From contig NZ_JAALEG010000007.1 in NCBI RefSeq assembly GCF_011058165.1, forward strand, positions 62,001 to 126,000: DNA of 64,000 nt, given 5' to 3'. A program made the position numbers and the translations under genes. How positions within the stretch are numbered: position 1 is the stretch's first letter; every line of letters starts with the position of its first letter. This stretch comes from Rhodococcus aetherivorans (lineage in GTDB: Bacteria; Actinomycetota; Actinomycetes; Mycobacteriales; Mycobacteriaceae). The notes beneath the pieces are model-generated. The model saw nothing but the letters and a program-made list of their open reading frames with translations. It had not been told where the DNA came from and did no database searches. Shown in pieces: positions 44,771 through 54,072 of the stretch.

Positions 44771-46599
44771 GCCACGTCCATCCCGTTCTCGCCCGGGTCA
44801 CCGACCGCATCGTCCGGCGCAGCCGGGCCGAGCGTGCCGCCTACCTCGAGCGGCTGCGCGCCGCCGCCGACAAGGGGCCTGCCCGCGGGCGCCTCGCGTG
44901 CGCCAACCTGGCCCACGGATTCGCCGCGGCCGAGCCCGCCGACAAGTCCGCGCTGCGCGGGCTGGTGAAGCCGAACATCGCGATCGTCTCGTCCTACAAC
45001 GACATGCTCTCGGCGCACCGGCCCTTCGAGGAGTACCCGGCGCGGCTGAAGGCCGCGGTCCTCGAGGCAGGCGGCATCGCACAGTTCGCCGGCGGCGTCC
45101 CGGCCATGTGCGACGGCATCACCCAGGGCCGCGACGGCATGCAGCTGTCGCTGTTCAGCCGCGACGTCATCGCGATGTCCACCGCTATCGCGTTGTCGCA
45201 CGACATGTTCGACGGCGCGCTCATGCTCGGGGTCTGCGACAAGATCGTCCCCGGCATGCTGATCGGCGCCCTGGGCTTCGGGCACCTGCCGACGGTGTTC
45301 GTCCCGGCCGGGCCGATGACGTCGGGGCTGCCCAACGGCGAGAAGGCCCGGGTGCGGCAGCTCTACGCGGAGGGCCGCGCCCGACGCGAAGACCTGCTCG
45401 AGGCCGAGGCCGCGTCCTATCACGGCGCCGGCACGTGCACGTTCTTCGGCACCGCGAACTCCAATCAGCTGCTGATGGAGGTGATGGGCCTGCACCTGCC
45501 CGGCGCGAGCTTCGTCAACCCGGGCACCGAGCTGCGGGACGCGCTCACCGACGAGGCCGCGCGCCGCGTCACCGGCCTCACCGCGCTCGGCTCCGCCTTC
45601 ACCCCGGTCGGGGAGGTCGTCGACGAGCGGGCCGTCGTCAACGGCTGCGTCGCACTGCTCGCCACCGGCGGCTCCACCAATCACACGATGCACCTGGTGG
45701 CGATCGCGCGAGCCGCGGGCATCACGCTCACGTGGCGCGACCTGGCGGACCTGTCGGCCGTCGTGCCGCTGCTCGCCCGGATCTACCCCAACGGCGCGGC
45801 CGACGTGAACCACTTCCACGCCGCCGGCGGGCTCGGTGTCGTCGTCTCGGAACTGCTCTCGGCGGGCCTGCTGCACGACGACGTCACCACCGTCGCCGGC
45901 CCCGGTCTGCACCGGTACACGCAGGAGCCGCGGCTGCGCGACGGGACGCTGCAGTGGGAGACCGGGCCGTCCGAGAGCCTGGACCGCACCGTGCTGCGCG
46001 GCGTCGTGGACCCGTTCGCCGTGGACGGCGGGCTCAAGGTGCTCGACGGCAACCTCGGCGAGGCCGTGCTCAAGGTGTCCGCGGTCGCCCCGGAGCACCA
46101 CATCGTCACCGCGCCGGCCCGGGTGTTCGACGACCAGGCCGACTTCCTCGCGGCCTTCGAGGCGGGCGAACTCGACCGCGACGTCGTGGCGGTGCTGCGT
46201 TACCAGGGTCCGCGCGCGAACGGAATGCCGGAGCTGCACAAGCTCACCCCCGCGCTGGGGGTGCTGCAGGACCGCGGGCGCCGGGTCGCGCTGGTGACCG
46301 ACGGCCGGATGTCGGGCGCGTCCGGCAAGGTTCCCGCCGCCATCCACGTCACGCCCGAGGCCGCGGCCGGCGGCCCGCTCGCCCGCGTCCGCGACGGCGA
46401 CCTGATCACCGTCGACGCCGTCGCCGGCTCGCTGTCCGTGCACCTGTCCGACGCCACACTCGCCGACCGCGTGGCGACCGGCCACGCCCCCACCGACGAC
46501 GCCTGGACGGGCACGGGCCGGGAACTGTTCGCGGGCCTGCGGGCCGCCGTGGGCCCGGCCACCCTCGGCGCCAGCGTCTTCCAACCCAACCCCGCGTGA
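44767..46599 (+). CDS. edd: Phosphogluconate dehydratase
   Basis: This 610-residue IlvD/Edd-family enzyme dehydrates 6-phosphogluconate to 2-keto-3-deoxy-6-phosphogluconate. Iron-sulfur ligands are seen in [19 protein letters not shown] and [15 protein letters not shown], and the C-terminal part has [23 protein letters not shown]. Size and motifs match Edd rather than IlvD (length over 600, long central region). It overlaps zwf by 4 bp and precedes eda by 11 bp. Confidence 0.95.
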   Translation: MSHVHPVLARVTDRIVRRSRAERAAYLERLRAAADKGPARGRLACANLAHGFAAAEPADKSALRGLVKPNIAIVSSYNDMLSAHRPFEEYPARLKAAVLEAGGIAQFAGGVPAMCDGITQGRDGMQLSLFSRDVIAMSTAIALSHDMFDGALMLGVCDKIVPGMLIGALGFGHLPTVFVPAGPMTSGLPNGEKARVRQLYAEGRARREDLLEAEAASYHGAGTCTFFGTANSNQLLMEVMGLHLPGASFVNPGTELRDALTDEAARRVTGLTALGSAFTPVGEVVDERAVVNGCVALLATGGSTNHTMHLVAIARAAGITLTWRDLADLSAVVPLLARIYPNGAADVNHFHAAGGLGVVVSELLSAGLLHDDVTTVAGPGLHRYTQEPRLRDGTLQWETGPSESLDRTVLRGVVDPFAVDGGLKVLDGNLGEAVLKVSAVAPEHHIVTAPARVFDDQADFLAAFEAGELDRDVVAVLRYQGPRANGMPELHKLTPALGVLQDRGRRVALVTDGRMSGASGKVPAAIHVTPEAAAGGPLARVRDGDLITVDAVAGSLSVHLSDATLADRVATGHAPTDDAWTGTGRELFAGLRAAVGPATLGASVFQPNPA

Positions 46600-46610
46600 A
46601 GGAGACCCCG

Positions 46611-47234
46611 ATGAGCCTGCTGGACGTGACCCCCGTCGTTCCCGTCGTCGTGATAGACGATGCCGCGGACGCGGTCCCGATCGCCCGGGCCCTCGTCGAC
46701 GGCGGTGTGCCGATGATCGAGCTGACTCTGCGCACCCCGTGCGCCCTCGAGGCGATCGAGCGGATCGCCGCCGAGGTTCCCGAGATCACCGTCGGTGCCG
46801 GCACGATCGTCGAACCCGGCCAGGCCGCGCAGGCCGCGGCGGCCGGCGCGCGCTTCCTGGTGTCGCCGGGCGCGACGGAGTCGCTGCTGAAGGCCATGAC
46901 CGACACGGGACTGCCCCACCTGCCGGGTGCCGCGACCGTCTCGGAGGTGCTGCTGCTCCTCGAACGCGGCTACCGCGAGATGAAGTTCTTTCCCGCGGAG
47001 GCCGCGGGGGGCACCCGGTTCCTCGCGTCCGTCCACTCCCCCGTGCCCGCGGCCCGGTTCTGCCCCACCGGCGGGATCTCGGTCGCAACCGCCCCCGACT
47101 ACCTCGCGCTGCCCAACGTCGGCTGCGTGGGGGGCTCGTGGCTCACCCCCGCCGATGCGGTGCAGACCCGGGACTGGGCCCGGATCACCCGCCTCGCGCA
47201 GGTGACCACGAAACTACGCCTGGCCGAGGCGTAG
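46611..47234 (+). CDS. eda: 2-keto-3-deoxy-6-phosphogluconate aldolase
   Basis: A 207-residue class I aldolase that splits KDPG to pyruvate and glyceraldehyde-3-phosphate. The Schiff-base lysine is K125 in EMKFFPAE, the general base is E37 in IELTLR with R41 nearby, and GAGTI binds phosphate. It completes the Entner-Doudoroff pathway with zwf and edd. A long hairpin follows. Confidence 0.96.
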   Translation: MSLLDVTPVVPVVVIDDAADAVPIARALVDGGVPMIELTLRTPCALEAIERIAAEVPEITVGAGTIVEPGQAAQAAAAGARFLVSPGATESLLKAMTDTGLPHLPGAATVSEVLLLLERGYREMKFFPAEAAGGTRFLASVHSPVPAARFCPTGGISVATAPDYLALPNVGCVGGSWLTPADAVQTRDWARITRLAQVTTKLRLAEA

Positions 47235-47241
47235 GCCGACC

Positions 47242-47283
47242 GGGCTCGCCCCCGTCCTACTCGGACGCGACGGGGGCGAGCCC
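47242..47283 (+). terminator. Hairpin terminator after eda
   Basis: Perfect 15-bp arms GGGCTCGCCCCCGTC (47242-47256) and 47269-47283 with a 12-nt loop lie 8 bp after the eda stop. It has no U-tract, as usual for high-GC genomes. Confidence 0.8.
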
Positions 47284-47295
47284 TCGTGCGTTGCT

Positions 47296-47348
47296 GGATG
47301 CGCGCGTTTCGCCGTCAGCCGCGACCAGCGCGCGTGACGCGCGCATCC
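47296..47348. repeat. Inverted repeat upstream of second ROK gene
   Basis: GGATGCGCGCGT (47296-47307) and ACGCGCGCATCC (47337-47348) are perfect 12-bp arms around 29 nt that also contain CGCGCGTGACGCG. It lies between the eda terminator and the ROK gene and may be an operator or a second hairpin. Confidence 0.55.
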
Positions 47349-47419
47349 GACCAGGCCGGTCGCAGATCTTCCGCGCCGGCCGGAGCGAGCGGAGCGCCGA
47401 GGGACGGTACCCTGGGCGG

Positions 47420-48586
47420 ATGCGTGAGGACACCGACCACCCCGGCTCGCAGTCGTCGCTGCGGTCGGCCAATCAGCAACGGGTGGTTCGGGTTCTGCAG
47501 TCCGGTGGCGAACTCACCCAGGCGGAGATCGCCCGGCGCACCGGTCTGGCCCCGGCCACGGTGTCGAATCTGGTGCGGGAACTGACCACCAGCGGCCTGG
47601 TGGAGGTGGCCGCGGCCGAGCGCCCGGGCCAGCGGGGGCGGGCCGTGAAGCTCACCCGGTCGGCAGGCCTGGCCGTCGGAATCGATTTCGGGCACCGGCA
47701 TCTCACCGTCGCCGTCGCCGACCTGTCGCACGAGATCCTCGCCGAGAAGCGGGTCGAGCTGGCGACCGGACATCGTGCCGAGGACGGGATAACAAGGGCC
47801 GGTGCGCTTCTCGACGACGCCCTCGTCGAACTCGGGTGCGGACGCGACGCCGTCGCGGCCGTCGGTATGGGCCTGCCCGCGCCGGTCGAGTCCGCCACGC
47901 ACCGGATCGGCGGGCCGTCGATCCTGCCGGGCTGGGTGGGCGTCGACCCGGCCGCACTGGCCGCCGAGCGGCTCGCGCTTCCCGTCCACGTCGACAACGA
48001 CGCCAATCTCGGTGCGCTGGCCGAGCACATCTGGGGTGCCGGGTGCGGCGTGGACGACCTGGCCTACATCAAGCTGTCCGACGGCGTCGGCGCCGGACTG
48101 GTGCTGGACGGGCGGCTGTACCGGGGCCGCGCCGGCACGGCCGGCGAGATCGGCCACACATCCCTCGACGAGTTCGGCCAGGTGTGCCGGTGCGGCAACC
48201 GCGGCTGCCTAGAGACGATGGTGGCCTCGCACGTGGTGATCGGGCTGCTCGAGCCGAGCCGGGGGCCCGGCCTGACGATCGCGGACGTGGTGGCACTCGC
48301 CGAGGCCGGCGACGCCGGGTGTGCCCGGGTGCTCGCGGACACCGGCCGCCACGTCGGGGTCGCGGCGGCGAGCCTGTGCAACCTGCTCAATCCGCAGCTC
48401 CTCCTGATCGGCGGCGAACTCGCCCTGGCGGGAGAGCTGCTGCTCGAGCCCCTGCGTCGCGCGATCGAGCGGTACGCGGTGCCCAGCGCCGCGCGCACCG
48501 TGCAGGTACGGACGGCGGCGCTCGGCGCCCGGGCCCAGGTACTCGGGGCGGTCGCCCTCGGACTGCGGGCGGCCAGCCCCCGCTGA
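47420..48586 (+). CDS. ROK family transcriptional regulator
   Basis: This 388-residue protein has an N-terminal winged HTH (residues 10-60; LRSANQQRVVRVLQSGGELTQAEIARRTGLAPATVSNLV in pieces) and a ROK domain with GIDFGHRH, GMGLPAPVE, VDNDANLGALAEH, GEIGHTS and the zinc motif CRCGNRGCLE. It lies between the zwf-edd-eda operon and a sugar porter plus glucokinase and is the likely regulator of the latter, in response to glucose. It differs from the ROK regulator at 41954. Confidence 0.9.
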   Translation: MREDTDHPGSQSSLRSANQQRVVRVLQSGGELTQAEIARRTGLAPATVSNLVRELTTSGLVEVAAAERPGQRGRAVKLTRSAGLAVGIDFGHRHLTVAVADLSHEILAEKRVELATGHRAEDGITRAGALLDDALVELGCGRDAVAAVGMGLPAPVESATHRIGGPSILPGWVGVDPAALAAERLALPVHVDNDANLGALAEHIWGAGCGVDDLAYIKLSDGVGAGLVLDGRLYRGRAGTAGEIGHTSLDEFGQVCRCGNRGCLETMVASHVVIGLLEPSRGPGLTIADVVALAEAGDAGCARVLADTGRHVGVAAASLCNLLNPQLLLIGGELALAGELLLEPLRRAIERYAVPSAARTVQVRTAALGARAQVLGAVALGLRAASPR

Positions 48587-48650
48587 AGATCATCTTCGAG
48601 GCTTCGGCGCCGACTCACGTCCAGAACTAGATTCAAATTCGAACATAAGT

Positions 48651-48671
48651 AGCGTCTCAAGACGCTTTTTT
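48651..48671 (+). terminator. Rho-independent terminator after ROK gene
   Basis: AGCGTC-TCAA-GACGCT is followed by a run of six T. This is a canonical U-tract terminator, rare in such a GC-rich genome. Confidence 0.8.
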
Positions 48672-48681
48672 CATTCATTTC

Positions 48682-48711
48682 TTGACGACTGACGCCGCTT
48701 CGTCCTACTGT
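48682..48711 (+). promoter_or_regulatory. Putative sigma-70 promoter of sugar porter gene
   Basis: TTGACG (48682-48687) and TACTGT (48706-48711) are 18 bp apart, about 90 bp before the transporter start. The near-palindrome TTCAAATTCGAA at 48632-48643 could be the ROK operator. Confidence 0.5.
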
Positions 48712-48799
48712 GGTCCAGCACACAGTTCGCGTGACCGCCGCCACTCGCCTCCCGGAACGGGACCGCCGCGGCCGGGTCCCGCCGCCCACGAGGAGTCCC

Positions 48800-50242
48800 A
48801 TGAGCAACCACGTCGCGCTCCCGACCGTCCCCGACACCGGACCGGACACCGCCGGCGCCCCGGTGCCGGTCCGCATCGCCGCCATCGCCGCGCTCGGCGG
48901 CCTGTTGTTCGGCTTCGACAGCGCCGTCATCAACGGTGCCGTGTCGGCCATCGAATCCCGGTTCGCCGTCTCGTCCGCCGTCCTCGGCTTCGCGGTCGCC
49001 TCGGCCCTGCTCGGCGCGGCCGGCGGCGCCGTCCTCGCCGGCCGCATCGCGGACCGCTACGGCCGGCTCACCACCATGCAGGTCGCCGCCGCGATGTTCC
49101 TGGTCAGCGCGCTGGGCACCGGATTCGCCTTCAACGTCGAAACTCTCGTCCTGTTCCGCATCGTCGGCGGTGTCGGCGTCGGACTCGCCTCCGTCATCGC
49201 CCCCGCCTACATCGCCGAGATCTCCCCCGCCCGGGTACGCGGTCGCCTGGGATCGCTGCAGCAGCTCGCGATCGTCGTCGGCATCTTCGCCGCCCTGCTC
49301 GTCGACTACGCCCTCGCCGCCCTCGCGGGTGGCTCCCGCGAGGAACTGTGGTTCGGGCTCGAGGCGTGGCGCTGGATGTTCCTGTCCATGACCGTTCCCG
49401 CCCTCGTGTACGGATTCCTGACGCTCACCATCCCGGAGTCCCCGCGCTATCTCGTCGCGAAGGGCCGCATCGGGGAGGCCCGCGGCATCCTCGGCACGCT
49501 GCTCGGCGAGCAGGGCATCGACCTGCGCATCGAATCGATCCGCGCCACCCTCGGCCACGAGCGCACCCCGTCGCTGCGCGACCTGAGGGGACCCGCGCTG
49601 GGCCTGCTGCCCATCGTGTGGATCGGCATCGGGCTGTCGGTGTTCCAGCAGTTCGTCGGCATCAACGTGATCTTCTACTACTCCAGCATCCTCTGGCAGG
49701 CAGTGGGATTCGACGAGAACAGCTCCCTCGTCATCACCGTCGTCACGTCCGTGGTCAACATCGCCACCACCCTCGTGGCCATCGCGTTCGTCGACCGCAT
49801 CGGACGCCGGCCCCTGCTGATCATCGGCTCGGCCGGCATGGCCGTCACCCTCACCACGATGGCCGTCGTCTTCGCCACCGCCTCCACCACCGTCGTCGAC
49901 GGTGTGACCACCCCGCACCTGACCGGACTGCAGGGACCGATCGCGCTGATCGCCGCGAACCTGTTCGTCGTCGCGTTCGGCATGTCGTGGGGACCGGTCG
50001 TGTGGGTCCTGCTCGGCGAGGCCTTCCCCAACCGGATCCGCGCGGCGGCACTGTCGCTCGCCGCCGGCGCGCAGTGGGCGGCCAACTGGGTCATCACCGT
50101 GAGCTTCCCTGCCATGAAGGAACTGTCGCTGGGGCTGTCGTACGGCTTCTACGCCGTGTGCGCGGTGCTGTCGCTGCTGTTCGTCCTGCGCTGGGTCAAG
50201 GAGACCAAGGGCCGCGAGCTCGAGGACATGGACGCCGCCTGA
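48800..50242 (+). CDS. Sugar porter family MFS transporter
   Basis: A 480-residue, 12-helix sugar:H+ symporter. It has the family signatures GGLLFGFDSAVINGA in helix 1, GRIADRYGRL, PAYIAEISPARVRGRLGSLQQL, PESPRYLVAKGR, QQFVGINVIFYYSS in helix 7 and WVKETKGRELE at the end. Start at 48800 follows an AGGAG site. It is followed 44 bp later by a glucokinase gene, so the sugar is most likely glucose. The pair feeds glucose-6-phosphate to zwf-edd-eda. Confidence 0.92.
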   Translation: MSNHVALPTVPDTGPDTAGAPVPVRIAAIAALGGLLFGFDSAVINGAVSAIESRFAVSSAVLGFAVASALLGAAGGAVLAGRIADRYGRLTTMQVAAAMFLVSALGTGFAFNVETLVLFRIVGGVGVGLASVIAPAYIAEISPARVRGRLGSLQQLAIVVGIFAALLVDYALAALAGGSREELWFGLEAWRWMFLSMTVPALVYGFLTLTIPESPRYLVAKGRIGEARGILGTLLGEQGIDLRIESIRATLGHERTPSLRDLRGPALGLLPIVWIGIGLSVFQQFVGINVIFYYSSILWQAVGFDENSSLVITVVTSVVNIATTLVAIAFVDRIGRRPLLIIGSAGMAVTLTTMAVVFATASTTVVDGVTTPHLTGLQGPIALIAANLFVVAFGMSWGPVVWVLLGEAFPNRIRAAALSLAAGAQWAANWVITVSFPAMKELSLGLSYGFYAVCAVLSLLFVLRWVKETKGRELEDMDAA

Positions 50243-50286
50243 ATCCCGGGCACCCCGGTAACAGAACAGTCAGGGAGAGAACAGAC

Positions 50287-51273
50287 ATGGCACTGACCAT
50301 CGGAATCGACGTGGGCGGCACCAAGGTCGCCGCCGGCGTGGTCGACGAACACGGCACCCTGCACGCCCGGCTCCGCCGCGCCACCCCGTCGGACGACCCC
50401 GCCCGCACCGAGGACGTCGTCGCCGACGTGGTCCGCGAACTCCGCGCCGCGCACGACGTGTGCGCGGTGGGCATCGGCGCCGCCGGATTCGTCGCGTCCG
50501 ATCGCCGTACCGTGCTGTTCGCCCCCAACCTCGCGTGGCGCGGCGAACCGCTCGGCGAGGCCGTCGAGGCCGCGTGCGGGCTGCCGACCGTCGTCGAGAA
50601 CGACGCCAACGCCGCCGCCTGGGGCGAGGCACGCTTCGGCGCCGGCCGGGGTGCCCGCACCGCGATCGTGCTCACCGTCGGCACCGGCATCGGCGGTGGT
50701 CTGATCATCGACGGCGCCCTGCACCGCGGAGCCTCGGGGCTGGCCGCGGAACTCGGCCATCTCAACGTCGAGCCGCACGGCCGTCGCTGCGGGTGCGGGA
50801 ACCACGGCTGCTGGGAGCGTTACGCCAGCGGGCGGGCCCTGGTGCGGGAGGCGCAGGAGATCGCGAGCGTCTCGCCCGCGCTCGCCGGCCGGCTGCTCGA
50901 GCTGGCCGGCGGGCGCGCCGAGCAGATTACCGGGCACCACGTCACCACCGCCGCCCGCGAGGGCGACGCCGCCGCGCTCGAGTGCTTCCGCACGATCGGC
51001 ACGTGGCTCGGGCACGGCATGGCGGACCTCGCCGCGTTCCTCGACCCGGAGGTGTTCGTCCTCGGCGGCGGTGTGTGCGAGGCCGGGGAACTGCTGCGCG
51101 GGCCCGCCGTCGCCACGTTCGCCCAGCGGCTGACCGGACGCGGGCACCGCCCGGCCGCCCCGGTGCGCCTGGCCGAGCTCGGCCCCGACGCCGGGATCGT
51201 CGGCGCCGCTGACCTGGCCCGGCGCCGCACGGATCTGTCGGCCACGCGCCTCGATCTCTCGGCCGCCGGCTGA
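50287..51273 (+). CDS. ROK family glucokinase
   Basis: This 328-residue kinase would phosphorylate glucose with ATP or polyphosphate. It has GIDVGGTKVAAGVVD (phosphate 1), VVENDANAAAWGEAR with the catalytic aspartate, TVGTGIGGGLI, ELGHLNVEP and the zinc motif CGCGNHGCWE. Unlike the two ROK regulators nearby it has no helix-turn-helix. It sits after the sugar porter on the same strand. A ppgk-type specificity motif was not seen, so ATP is the likely donor. Confidence 0.92.
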   Translation: MALTIGIDVGGTKVAAGVVDEHGTLHARLRRATPSDDPARTEDVVADVVRELRAAHDVCAVGIGAAGFVASDRRTVLFAPNLAWRGEPLGEAVEAACGLPTVVENDANAAAWGEARFGAGRGARTAIVLTVGTGIGGGLIIDGALHRGASGLAAELGHLNVEPHGRRCGCGNHGCWERYASGRALVREAQEIASVSPALAGRLLELAGGRAEQITGHHVTTAAREGDAAALECFRTIGTWLGHGMADLAAFLDPEVFVLGGGVCEAGELLRGPAVATFAQRLTGRGHRPAAPVRLAELGPDAGIVGAADLARRRTDLSATRLDLSAAG

Positions 51274-51290
51274 GCACCCGCCCGGGTGGG

Positions 51291-51345
51291 GCGAGCGAAT
51301 GTATCACCGACTCGGACTGAGGAGGTGAGCGATACATTCGCTCGC
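51291..51345. repeat. 55-bp palindromic intergenic repeat, copy 2
   Basis: Perfect 15-bp inverted ends GCGAGCGAATGTATC (51291-51305) and 51331-51345 enclose 25 nt. The reverse complement aligns over its whole length with 4908-4962. It begins 18 bp after the glucokinase stop. It may fold as a cruciform or act as terminator in transcripts from either side. Confidence 0.8.
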
Positions 51346-51469
51346 CGCACGCGGTCCACCGCGTAACACCGTCGTTACCGCGGTTAACCGTTCGCTTGAC
51401 ACGACGCCACTACCGTCGGCGGAGCCACGCGTATACAGCCGTGGATACAGACGACGGGAGTGTGCAGCG

Positions 51470-52750
51470 GTGGACGGACTCGAACGGCTCCACGCCTCGC
51501 TCGACGCGACGCTCGGGCCCGTCGACGCCGCGTACGCCACCGCCTATCCCGGGACGACACCGGCGCGGCAACCCGTGCACACCGTGTACGTGCCGGCCCA
51601 CCGGTACGACGCGACGACCGTCGCCGAGTGGGGTGCACACGCCCGCCGGGCGCTCGACGAGAACTGCTCCGGCCCCGGCGACCTGGCCGGCGTGACGGGG
51701 ATCGAACCGGAGCTCGCCGAACAGGTCCTACCGCTCGTGCGGGCCAAGCTCGGCACCGAGCCGATCGAAGATCTGCGCATCGACTTCGAGGACGGTTTTC
51801 CCCAGACGGACGTGCCCGGCCCGCACCGCGACACCGACGAGGACGCCCACGTCGCTCGGACCGCCACCGTTCTCGCGGGCAATCCCTCCGCCACCCCGTT
51901 CGTGGGGCTGCGCTTCAAGTGTCTCGAGCCCGCCACCCGCCGTCGCGGGATCCGCACGCTCGACGCCTTCGTCGGTGCTCTCGCCGAGAAGACCTCCGCT
52001 CCGGACGGTTTCGTCGTGACCCTGCCGAAGGTGACTGCACCCGAGCAGGTCTCCGCGATGGTCACCGTGTGCGAGCACCTCGAGCGTGCGCACGGGCTCG
52101 CCGTTCCCCTGCGGTTCGAGATCCAGATCGAGACCCCGCAGGCGATCTGCGGTCCCGACGGCACCGCGCAGGTGGCGCGGATGCTGCACGCCGCCGCGGG
52201 CCGTTGCGCGGGACTGCACTACGGCACCTACGACTACTCCGCCGCGTGCGGCATCGCCGCCGAATACCAGGCCATGGACCACCCCGTCGCCGACCACGCC
52301 AAGGCCACCATGCAGGTGGCCGCCGCCGGCACCGGCGTACCCCTGTCCGACGGATCCACCAACCGCCTCCCCGTCGGCACCCGCGAACAGATCCGGGCCG
52401 CGTGGGGCCTGCACGCCCGGCTGGTGGAGCGGTCGCTGCGCCGCGGGTTCTACCAGGGCTGGGACCTGCACCCCGCGCAACTGCCCACCCGCTATGCCGC
52501 GACGTTCGCGTTCTACCGCCGTTCGTTCCCCACCGCGGCGGCCCGCGTCGCCGCCTACCTGTCGCCGGGGCGTGACTCCGGCTATCTCGACGAACCCGCG
52601 ACGGCCCGAGCCTTGGCCACATTCCTGCTCCGCGGCCTCGCCTGCGGAGCCCTCACCGAGACCGAGGTCCGCGACCGCGCGGAGACCACGCCGGACCGGC
52701 TGGCGCGGCTCGCGGGCCGACAGGAAGGACCCACCGGATGCCCACCGTGA
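51470..52750 (+). CDS. DUF6986 protein, HpcH/HpaI aldolase / citrate lyase-like
   Basis: A 426-residue protein whose motifs RIDFEDGFPQ and EIQIETPQAI match the metal- and substrate-binding segments of the HpcH/citrate-lyase-beta TIM barrel. Also seen is GLHYGTYDYSAACGI. It starts with GTG and overlaps the allantoinase gene by 13 bp, so it is fixed in the ureide operon. A lyase or synthase acting on glyoxylate, the product of ureidoglycolate breakdown, is an attractive guess, but no reaction is established for this family to my knowledge. Confidence 0.82.
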   Translation: MDGLERLHASLDATLGPVDAAYATAYPGTTPARQPVHTVYVPAHRYDATTVAEWGAHARRALDENCSGPGDLAGVTGIEPELAEQVLPLVRAKLGTEPIEDLRIDFEDGFPQTDVPGPHRDTDEDAHVARTATVLAGNPSATPFVGLRFKCLEPATRRRGIRTLDAFVGALAEKTSAPDGFVVTLPKVTAPEQVSAMVTVCEHLERAHGLAVPLRFEIQIETPQAICGPDGTAQVARMLHAAAGRCAGLHYGTYDYSAACGIAAEYQAMDHPVADHAKATMQVAAAGTGVPLSDGSTNRLPVGTREQIRAAWGLHARLVERSLRRGFYQGWDLHPAQLPTRYAATFAFYRRSFPTAAARVAAYLSPGRDSGYLDEPATARALATFLLRGLACGALTETEVRDRAETTPDRLARLAGRQEGPTGCPP

Positions 52751-54072
52751 TCCGCACGCGACGCGCCGTCGTCGGCGACCGCGAACACCCCTGCTCGGTC
52801 GTGCTCCGGGACGGGCGCATCGCCGCGATCGGGGCCTACGACGCCCCTGCCCCCGCGGGCGCCGAGGAGGTTGTCCTCGCCGACGACGAGGCTCTTCTGC
52901 CCGGTCTGGTCGACACGCACGTGCACATCAACGACCCCGGCCGCACCGAGTGGGAGGGATTCGCGACCGCGACCCGCGCGGCCGCCGCGGGCGGCGTCAC
53001 CACCGTCGTGGACATGCCGCTCAACTCCGTGCCGGCCACCGTCGACGTCGCTGCGCTGGAGGTCAAGAAGAAGGTTGCCGCCGAACAGATCTCGGTCGAC
53101 GTCGGATTCTGGGGCGGCGCCGTGCCGGGCAACCTCGCCGACCTCGAACCGCTCTGGGACGCGGGCGTGTACGGCTTCAAGTGCTTCCTCGCCCATTCCG
53201 GGCTGGACGAGTATCCGCCGCTCGACCGGGAACAGATGCTCGCCGCGATGCGCACGATCGCGGGCTTCGGGGGCCTGCTCATCGTCCACGCCGAGGACGG
53301 GCCCACCCTCGACGCCCAGCCGCCGGCCGCGGGCCGCCGGTACGCCGGCTTCCTGCGGTCGCGTCCGCCGGCCGCGGAGTCGCGGGCCGTCGCCCAGGTG
53401 CTCGAGGGCGCCCGGGAAACGGGTTGCCGCACCCACATTCTGCACCTGTCCGACGCCGGGAGCCTGCCGCTGATCGCGCAGGCCAAGGCCGACGGCGTGC
53501 CCGTCACCGTCGAGACGTGCCCCCACTACCTGTCGCTGTTCAGCGAGGAGATCCTGGACGGTGCGACCCATTTCAAATGCTGCCCGCCGATCCGCGAGGC
53601 GAGCAACCGGGAAGACCTGTGGCGCGGCCTCGCCGAGGGCACGATCGACGCGGTGGTCTCGGACCACTCGCCGTGCGTGCCGGAACTGAAGAAGTTCGCG
53701 ACCGGAGACTTCGCCGAGGCGTGGGGCGGCATCTCGTCGCTGCAGCTCGGCCTGCCGATCGTGTGGTCCCAGGCCAGGCGCCGCGGCCACACCCTGACGG
53801 AGGTGACCCGATGGATGGCCCGAGGCCCCCGCGACCTGGTGGGCATGACCGACCGGGGCGAGATCGCGATCGGCAACGTCGCGGACTTCTGCGTCCTCGC
53901 CCCCGACGACGCGTTCGTCGTCTTCCCCGAACGCCTGCACCACCGCAACGCCGTCACCCCCTATGCCGAGACCGCGCTTGCCGGGGTGGTCCGCGGGACG
54001 TGGCTCGGCGGCCGCCCCGTGGGCCGGACGCCGCGCGGGCGCCTGCTCGACCGTGAGAGGACGAACCCGTGA
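52738..54072 (+). CDS. allB: Allantoinase
   Basis: This 444-residue cyclic amidohydrolase opens allantoin to allantoate. Metal ligands: H61 and H63 in DTHVHINDPG, the carboxylated lysine in FKCFLAHSG, histidines in VHAEDG and HILHLSD, and the aspartate in VSDHSPC. GRTEWEGF after the HxH motif is characteristic of AllB as opposed to dihydropyrimidinase. It lies between DUF6986 and allantoicase with overlaps on both sides. Confidence 0.95.
   Translation: MPTVIRTRRAVVGDREHPCSVVLRDGRIAAIGAYDAPAPAGAEEVVLADDEALLPGLVDTHVHINDPGRTEWEGFATATRAAAAGGVTTVVDMPLNSVPATVDVAALEVKKKVAAEQISVDVGFWGGAVPGNLADLEPLWDAGVYGFKCFLAHSGLDEYPPLDREQMLAAMRTIAGFGGLLIVHAEDGPTLDAQPPAAGRRYAGFLRSRPPAAESRAVAQVLEGARETGCRTHILHLSDAGSLPLIAQAKADGVPVTVETCPHYLSLFSEEILDGATHFKCCPPIREASNREDLWRGLAEGTIDAVVSDHSPCVPELKKFATGDFAEAWGGISSLQLGLPIVWSQARRRGHTLTEVTRWMARGPRDLVGMTDRGEIAIGNVADFCVLAPDDAFVVFPERLHHRNAVTPYAETALAGVVRGTWLGGRPVGRTPRGRLLDRERTNP

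Noticed and set aside
44767-46599. Dihydroxy-acid dehydratase (IlvD)
   Set aside because: The length and the position between zwf and eda identify Edd.
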